Source: CAWGHZ01 sp963775315
GTDB taxonomy: Bacteria > Pseudomonadota > Alphaproteobacteria > MPNO01 > DASWLB01
NCBI GenBank assembly: GCA_963775315.1
Contig: CAVZIN010000009.1
Location: forward strand, 470,637 to 534,636
Reading direction: 5' to 3'
DNA: 64,000 bases
The position numbers and the translations under genes are program-made. The notes beneath the pieces are model-generated. The model was not told the DNA's origin. It did no database searches and worked only from the letters and a program-made list of their open reading frames with translations. Positions 59,416 to 64,000 of the stretch are shown here, piece after piece; within the stretch, counting starts at the first letter, position 1, and the number at the start of each line of letters is the position of its first letter.

Positions 59416-60294
59416 ATGGCGAAGGTTCGGGGTTTCAAGGGGCTGGCGGTCGGTCTCGCGGCGGGCGCTCTGGCGCTTGGGATGGGGGCGCAGCCGACAT
59501 GGGCCGATCTGATCGACCCGGCGACGCTTCACATCGGATCAGGTGCGGGAACAACCTGCGCTACGGGTAATGCGACGGGTTGCCACGATTTATATTCGGG
59601 CGAATTGACTAAGCTGGGCTTCAATCCCATCACCTTGTCGATATACCAAAATGAGGGTGGGCAGGCGGCGTCAAATAGCCCCATTCTGCTTATCCTTGCT
59701 GTCCCGAACGACACGGCAACCGGCGTTTTGACTCCGGGCGGTGCGTCAGCGATCCAATCTGGCAGCGTATATGCCAAGTATGATAGTGCGCCCAGCGTCA
59801 GCGCTGCAATCCCCTCCACCGATTTTCAATTTGGCACATCGTCTTTTGGGCTGAATGGGCAAGGCTTTCGGGGGCTAATGGCGCCCACGGCGAGCGATAC
59901 CAACCCGGACATATACTCGTTCCTGCACTTGACCGGAGACGCCTCTAATAACTGGACGAACCTGACAGGAGCAGACTCGACTCTCGTTGACATCACGGCA
60001 AGCAACTTCGGAATTTATATCTACTCGATACTGGTTCCCGATGCCGCGAACGGCATTCCGGCGTTCGGTCCGAACAGCTTGATCGACCTCACTCTCAGCG
60101 GCGCCATTCCACTTGGTACGTTCGTAGTGGGTTACTCCGAAAGCAACACGCACAGTTACGACACGCCCTTCACTCAGGCCGGCTTCAACTGGCCGCCTCC
60201 GGGCACACAGGTGCCAGAGCCCATGACTCTGGCGCTTCTCGGCGCAGGACTTGCCGGCCTCGGCATTCTGCGCCGCCGGAAGATCGCGGCGTAG
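59416..60294 (+). CDS. PEP-CTERM sorting domain protein 2
   Basis: A 292-residue exported protein with a signal peptide (cut after AQPTWA) and a C-terminal PEP-CTERM signal, VPEPMTLALLGAGLAG and then LGILRRRKIAA (PEP at 267-269). The mature region is of mixed Asn, Ser and Thr content with two cysteines near its start and no recognised domain. The start is ATG 59416 because the longer frame begins inside the sigma-54 promoter. It is monocistronic; a terminator follows. Confidence 0.87.
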   Translation: MAKVRGFKGLAVGLAAGALALGMGAQPTWADLIDPATLHIGSGAGTTCATGNATGCHDLYSGELTKLGFNPITLSIYQNEGGQAASNSPILLILAVPNDTATGVLTPGGASAIQSGSVYAKYDSAPSVSAAIPSTDFQFGTSSFGLNGQGFRGLMAPTASDTNPDIYSFLHLTGDASNNWTNLTGADSTLVDITASNFGIYIYSILVPDAANGIPAFGPNSLIDLTLSGAIPLGTFVVGYSESNTHSYDTPFTQAGFNWPPPGTQVPEPMTLALLGAGLAGLGILRRRKIAA

Positions 60295-60327
60295 CTCGCT
60301 CGGACACGTACGGCGGAACGAACCATG

Positions 60328-60351
60328 GGAGGGCCTTTGCCCTCCCTTTTC
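60328..60351 (+). terminator. Rho-independent terminator of PEP-CTERM gene 2
   Basis: GGGAGGGC and GCCCTCCC enclose CTTT (60328-60347) and are followed by TTTT. Confidence 0.85.
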
Positions 60352-60413
60352 GTTTCAGGCGCCGTCGCCGTCACCCCCTTTCTCGGTTACACCCCCCAGG
60401 CTCGACGACTGAT

Positions 60414-60626
60414 ATGTCCGAAATCCCACTCCAAACTTCCCATCGCCGTCGGCGGAGACGGCGTCGTCACAGCCGGTTCCCTAGTGACCAACGGGTGGTG
60501 GCCGGTGATGCCCATGGCGCCGCGTGGAAGCTCGTCGGCAGTGTCGGCCTCCTGCTGGTGGTGCTTGTCACTGTCGCGCTCGCCGTGCATCACGCGATGG
60601 TGGTCGCACCCGTTCCCCATTCCTGA
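60414..60626 (+). CDS. Possible small single-pass membrane protein
   Basis: A 70-residue frame from ATG 60414. The N-terminal third has a run of eight arginines (HRRRRRRRRHS), and the C-terminal half is a membrane helix (LVGSVGLLLVVLVTVALAV). The basic-then-hydrophobic layout is like a small membrane protein, but there is no good ribosome-binding site and the region may be non-coding. No family is recognised. Listed so that it is not missed. Confidence 0.3.
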   Translation: MSEIPLQTSHRRRRRRRRHSRFPSDQRVVAGDAHGAAWKLVGSVGLLLVVLVTVALAVHHAMVVAPVPHS

Positions 60627-61001
60627 TGGCGCAGGCCCCGTCCGGAAGTACCCGGACCAATCCGTAAATCGAGGCGAACAGTCTATACTTGGCGACGACC
60701 TCGGACAGTCGGGGCTGCGCATCGAACGGCGGACGTAATTTCGGTCACTGCCGGGGCCCGCTTTCGAGCCCGGGGCCGTCACCGGCACCAATTCGCCGTT
60801 ATCGAGGACGCCTTCAGGCGTTGGCGCCCATCGCGTCCAGCTCCTCCTGCCGAAGGGCTTACGTGGAGATGGCTCTGAAAACCTGCCGGCGCGGGGTGAA
60901 GATTGGGATTTATCTCCTACATATGTCCGGACCCAAGGCGGCGACGGGGTCCGCAGCATTTTTCTTCCCTCTTGAGGTGACATCGGCGTTGTTTCAGCCC
61001 G
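60627..61001. other. Region without recognisable gene
   Basis: About 375 bases between the small frame and the IS1380 element. The only structure I see is a GC-rich imperfect hairpin near 60750-60790 (GGGGCCCGC and GCCCGGGGCC). No convincing protein frame is present on either strand; frames there are short and of high-GC shadow type. Confidence 0.5.
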
Positions 61002-62637
61002 CATTTCCCAGGTGAACCTCGGCTCTGGACCTCCCAAACACCAATTCTATGTTCTGCGTCATAGGATTGGGACGAACGGAGGGCGGCTCGGATGGGGAAC
61101 CCGGAGGGTGAATCGAATCGTGGGCCTCTGCGGGCTGTTTTCGACCGCCGCCTGAAGCTGGAGTTCCACGGCTCGCGCGTCACCTCCGACGCCGGTCTTC
61201 TCGCCTATCGCGAGTTGGACGAGGTCCTCGGTCTGACCTCGCTGGGAAGCGGTCTTATCGCCGACAGTCGCACCGGCAAGAACGGCCGGCACGGTCTCGT
61301 CGGTCTGCTGCGTCAGTCCGTCTATGGCCGCCTCGCGGGCTACGAGGATGTGAACGACGCCGATAGGCTCGGGCGCGATCCGGCGATGCGCTGGATCGTC
61401 GGCGGCCAGGCCGTCGAGCGCGGCGGCGCCTCGACCAGCCAGATGGGCCGGTTCGAGACCGAGCTTTTGGCCACCGACGACAACCTCGCCGCGCTCGACG
61501 ATCTGTCTGGGGCCTGGATCGACCGGGTGCATCGGCGGAGGCCGCCGAAGATCGTCGTGCTGGACATGGATAGCTCGGTCAGCCCGACCTACGGCGAGCA
61601 GGAGGGCACGGCCTACAACGGCCATTTCGCCTGCACCTGCTATCACCCGTTATTCGTGTTCAACCAGTTCGGCGATCTGGAGCGGTGCAAGCTGCGCCCC
61701 GGCAATGTGCACAGCGCCGACGGCTGGCGGAATGTTCTGGAGCCGGTCGTTGCGCGCTATCGGAACCGCGATCTGCGGCGCTACTTCCGCGCGGATGCCG
61801 CCTTCGCCAACCCCGAGGTCTACGAGTTCCTCGAAGGCGAAGGGTACAAGTACGCGATCCGGCTACCGGCCAACGCCGTGCTGCAGGAGAGCATCGGTCA
61901 CCTGCTCAAGCGGCCCGTGGGCCGCCCGCCGGGCGAGGTGCGGCGCTACCATGCGAACTTCAGCTACCGGGCACAGAGCTGGAAGACATCGCGCCGCGTG
62001 GTGGCAAAGGTCGAGTGGCACCCCGGCGAACTCTATCCCCGCGTCGGGTTCATCGTCACCAACCTGGCGCGCTCCGCCGAACGGGTGGTCGCCTTCTACA
62101 ACCAGCGCGGCACGGCGGAGCAGTGGATCAGGGAAGGCAAGAACGCGATCAAGTGGACCCGCCTGTCGTGCCACAGGTTCCGCGACAACGCCGTTCGGCT
62201 CCAGCTCCATGCTCTCGCCTACAACTTCGGCAACTTTCTGCGCACCCTCGCCCTGCCCGAAGCGGTCGAGCAGTGGTCGCTGACGACGCTGCGCGAGAAG
62301 CTCGTGAAGATCGGCGCGAAGATCGTTCGCCACGGCCGCTACGTCACGTTCCAGATGGCCGAGGTCGCGGTGCCGAGGGACCTGTTCGCCGACATCCTGG
62401 ACCGCATAGACCGGCTCAGACCGCAGCCCGCTCCAGCATGATCGGAGAAATCCCATTCCCGCTCGTTGCCGACAGGATCAGTGCGCCCGAATCGCGGGCG
62501 ATGAGGCCGCATCGCGCCTCCCATCGGCCATTCACCGCTCACAACTGCTCGCGTGCCCTCAGAAGACACCAACCGGTTGCGCGCCCAGCTATTCCGAGTT
62601 TGCATCAACCCGGCGGGATAGGTTCACATGGGAAATC
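61002..62637 (+). mobile_element. IS1380-family insertion sequence
   Basis: An element of about 1.64 kb. The left end ATTTCCCAGGTGAACCT (61003-61019) and the right end read on the minus strand, ATTTCCCATGTGAACCT, differ at one of 17 positions. A single full transposase lies inside. The flanks share only CCG, so a target duplication is not certain and the exact edges may be off by one or two bases. It lies between two PEP-CTERM genes and ends 68 bases before the upstream motif of gene 3. Confidence 0.85.
61092..62441 (+). CDS. IS1380-family transposase
   Basis: A 449-residue DDE transposase. Typical segments are LEFHGSRVTSDAGLLAYREL near the start, VVLDMDSSVSPTYGEQEGTAYN with the first Asp, FRADAAFANPEVYEFLE with the second Asp, and NQRGTAEQWIREGKNAIKW with the Glu. 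Length is normal and the frame unbroken, so it is probably active. ATG 61092. Confidence 0.92.
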   Translation: MGNPEGESNRGPLRAVFDRRLKLEFHGSRVTSDAGLLAYRELDEVLGLTSLGSGLIADSRTGKNGRHGLVGLLRQSVYGRLAGYEDVNDADRLGRDPAMRWIVGGQAVERGGASTSQMGRFETELLATDDNLAALDDLSGAWIDRVHRRRPPKIVVLDMDSSVSPTYGEQEGTAYNGHFACTCYHPLFVFNQFGDLERCKLRPGNVHSADGWRNVLEPVVARYRNRDLRRYFRADAAFANPEVYEFLEGEGYKYAIRLPANAVLQESIGHLLKRPVGRPPGEVRRYHANFSYRAQSWKTSRRVVAKVEWHPGELYPRVGFIVTNLARSAERVVAFYNQRGTAEQWIREGKNAIKWTRLSCHRFRDNAVRLQLHALAYNFGNFLRTLALPEAVEQWSLTTLREKLVKIGAKIVRHGRYVTFQMAEVAVPRDLFADILDRIDRLRPQPAPA

Positions 62638-62704
62638 CCGGTTGATGCGTTCGTTCTGAAGGCCGCCCAAAGCGACTCTGCTCGGGCTCTGAGCCCAAGC
62701 AGGT

Positions 62705-62762
62705 GTCAGAATTTTTTACAGCAATTCCGCCCTCAGAAGAAAAAGCGTCGGAATTTTTTACA
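62705..62762 (+). promoter_or_regulatory. Paired enhancer-binding sites, PEP-CTERM gene 3
   Basis: GTCAGAATTTTTTACA at 62705-62720 and GTCGGAATTTTTTACA at 62747-62762, 42 bases apart. The nearer copy begins 67 bases upstream of the sigma-54 promoter, one turn less than in the other two genes. Confidence 0.72.
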
Positions 62763-62813
62763 CACATTTATATTGTGAATTATAACTCTTTGAAATTGTC
62801 GTTCTCCAGAAGT

Positions 62814-62829
62814 TGGCACAAATATTGCA
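62814..62829 (+). promoter_or_regulatory. Sigma-54 (-24/-12) promoter of PEP-CTERM gene 3
   Basis: TGGCACAAATATTGCA has the GG and GC elements 12 bases apart and the full TGGCAC and TTGCA blocks of the RpoN consensus. The leader to ATG 62915 is about 75 bases. Confidence 0.85.
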
Positions 62830-62914
62830 TGGTTAATAGGGAAGAGGACATAGCGTGGCAATCTGCTCAATGCTGATTGGCAGAGTTGCGCCCACCCCAG
62901 AAAGGGAGATGCCA

Positions 62915-63766
62915 ATGAATCCAATGAAATTGAAATGGGCGATACCGTTGTCGGTCGCGCTTGCCTGCGGCGCTTCCGCCGCATCGGCCACGCCATTTCT
63001 GGGTACGGCGCAGAGTTTCGCGGTCCTGGGCGCCTCGACGGTGACCAATACCGGGGCGACCACCCTCTCGGGAGACCTGGGTCTCTACCCGGGCACATCG
63101 TACACCGGCGGGGGGAGCGTCACCCAGACGGGAACGGTACACCTGACTGACGGGGTCGCGCAGCAGGCTCAGGTCGATGCGCTCACCGCGTTCAATACCT
63201 TGGCAGGCCTGTCCTCCACCACCGACCTGACAGGTCAGGATTTGGGTACCGTGGGATCGCTCACCGGCGGCGTCTATAATTTTGATTCGTCTGCCCAGTT
63301 GACGGGAACGCTCACTCTCGACGCCCAAGGGCTTTCCAATGCGCTCTTCGTCTTCCAGATCGGGTCCACACTCACGACCGCAAGCGCATCAGCCGTCAAC
63401 GTAATCAACGGCATCAACGGTGGAGATTACGGCGTATATTGGGAGGTCGGCAGCTCCGCAACTCTCGGTACCAGCACCGCGTTCGTCGGAAATATAATCG
63501 CGCAAACAAGCATCACCCTGAATACCACCGCAACTATCCTGTGCGGTCGGGCGATTGCGCTAACTGGTGCGGTGACGATGGATACCAACACCATCTCCAA
63601 CGATTGCACCGCCGACAACATCACGGACGATAATGACTACGGCAGCGTCGGCTTCAGCGGCACTGGCGCAACCCTGCCTTCGCCGGTTCCGGAACCTGGT
63701 ACAATGCTGCTTTTCGGGTTCGGGCTCGCGGGTCTCGGCCTTGCACGGCGTAGGTGGGCCGCTTAA
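62915..63766 (+). CDS. PEP-CTERM protein 3 with an ice-binding-like (DUF3494) domain
   Basis: A 283-residue exported protein. The signal peptide runs to about SAASA. The mature part is an ice-binding-like DUF3494 domain, with FAVLGASTVTNTGATTLSGD and LGLYPGTS, then DLGTVGSLTGGVYNF and the Ser/Thr-rich beta-solenoid strands ending near AIALTGAVTMDTNTI. The C-terminus is VPEPGTMLLFGFGLAG plus LGLARRRWAA (PEP at 259-261). The start is ATG 62915, at a good distance from GGGAG; two other in-frame ATGs at 62909 and 62924 are close. In PEP-CTERM bacteria such domains are more likely matrix or adhesion proteins than antifreeze. Confidence 0.87.
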   Translation: MNPMKLKWAIPLSVALACGASAASATPFLGTAQSFAVLGASTVTNTGATTLSGDLGLYPGTSYTGGGSVTQTGTVHLTDGVAQQAQVDALTAFNTLAGLSSTTDLTGQDLGTVGSLTGGVYNFDSSAQLTGTLTLDAQGLSNALFVFQIGSTLTTASASAVNVINGINGGDYGVYWEVGSSATLGTSTAFVGNIIAQTSITLNTTATILCGRAIALTGAVTMDTNTISNDCTADNITDDNDYGSVGFSGTGATLPSPVPEPGTMLLFGFGLAGLGLARRRWAA

Positions 63767-64000
63767 GAACACAGAAAAGGGCCGAAGCGTTTCGCGTCCT
63801 TAGCTTCGGCTCGATTCTCCCGTAGCAAGATTCGGCGCGCTCTGATCCGTTTGCCGACATCTCAATTCGATCGACCGGCTGCGCACGGCTTGGCTTGCCG
63901 GTCTCGGCGATCGGGTCGCTCAAATCAACGAGCTTCGGCAGGGTCACGGGCATTTCCTTGGGTTGTTCGAGAGCGCGCAGCGTGCCCCATGCTGCTAAAT
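63767..64000. other. Right-edge region without supported gene
   Basis: After the PEP-CTERM gene a hairpin with the arms GCCGAAGC (63781-63788) and GCTTCGGC (63803-63810) could be a weak terminator, but no T run follows. A minus-strand frame beginning at 63953 runs into the PEP-CTERM gene and is probably not real; a minus-strand gene start beyond the edge cannot be excluded. Confidence 0.4.

Noticed and set aside
60387..61037. A 216-residue minus-strand frame
   Set aside because: Its composition is Pro/Arg/Ser-rich, it has no domain, and it runs into the end of the IS1380 element.
63654..63953. A 99-residue minus-strand frame near the right edge
   Set aside because: It overlaps the PEP-CTERM gene and has no recognisable motif, though a start with GGAA before it is present; too weak to call.

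Overview
The window reads as the chromosome of a high-GC alphaproteobacterium, possibly Rhodospirillales-like. The lineage is inferred from AddAB-type recombination helicase-nucleases, a COQ7-type ubiquinone hydroxylase, a cysteine-free ribosomal protein L31, a queA-queF-queG queuosine group and FixL-like signalling. The species cannot be named. Coding density is very high, and because of the GC content almost every real gene has long antisense or out-of-frame shadow ORFs, which are left out here.

Layout. 1-1791: two overlapping GT4 glycosyltransferases, the end of a polysaccharide cluster. 1841-3142: an FMN-dependent 2-hydroxy-acid oxidase. 3155-6226: a large secreted FecR/nidogen-like/RTX protein. 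6378-13454: a run of plus-strand catabolic genes (acyl-CoA dehydrogenase, cupin, class III CoA transferase, TauD-type dioxygenase, alpha/beta hydrolase, MaoC-like hydratase, amidohydrolase). 13464-17572: an oxygen/redox-looking module with a minus-strand operon (CBS-BON protein, host-attachment-family protein, unknown protein) divergent from a FixL-type heme-PAS hybrid kinase, with a perfect FNR/FixK box between them. 17572-18410: an IS5-superfamily element inserted at the kinase stop codon. 18522-24813: a diiron ferritin-like protein, a LigJ-like hydratase, an HpcH/HpaI aldolase, an orphan TRAP binding protein, a GMC oxidoreductase and a P460-type cytochrome. 24926-30675: PRC-barrel proteins, a glycosyltransferase, a single-domain response regulator and queA/queF/queG. 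32324-34189: prfB with its programmed frameshift, a cold-shock protein and rpmE. 34446-43292: rhodanese, acyl-CoA ligase, MDR reductase, LLM flavin enzyme, DHDPS-family lyase, ornithine-cyclodeaminase-family protein, a CBS protein with an extra C-terminal domain and an ACMSD-family amidohydrolase. 43382-51657: addA, addB, coq7, dsbB and a YqaA/DedA-like protein.

From 51842 to the right end the window is accessory in character. A tRNA-Leu(CAA) is followed at once by a fusion of a tyrosine recombinase with a phage-type adenine methyltransferase. Next come a PEP-CTERM-associated polysaccharide export lipoprotein, a nested palindromic MITE-like element, an iron-type ABC binding protein, a broken PEP-CTERM gene, three Tad-type pilus genes (TadG-like and two TadE-like), two PEP-CTERM protein genes and an IS1380-family element.

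The most coherent signal is regulatory. All three intact PEP-CTERM genes (30857, 59416, 62915) have a near-perfect sigma-54 -24/-12 promoter. Upstream of it lies a shared 16-bp motif of the form GTCGGAATTTTTTACA, present twice at 42-43 bp spacing in two of the three cases. This looks like the operator of one enhancer-binding protein controlling a dispersed surface-protein regulon. The second strong signal is the recombinase-methyltransferase fusion, whose recombinase has lost the first catalytic arginine. The third is the heme-PAS kinase with its FNR/FixK box.
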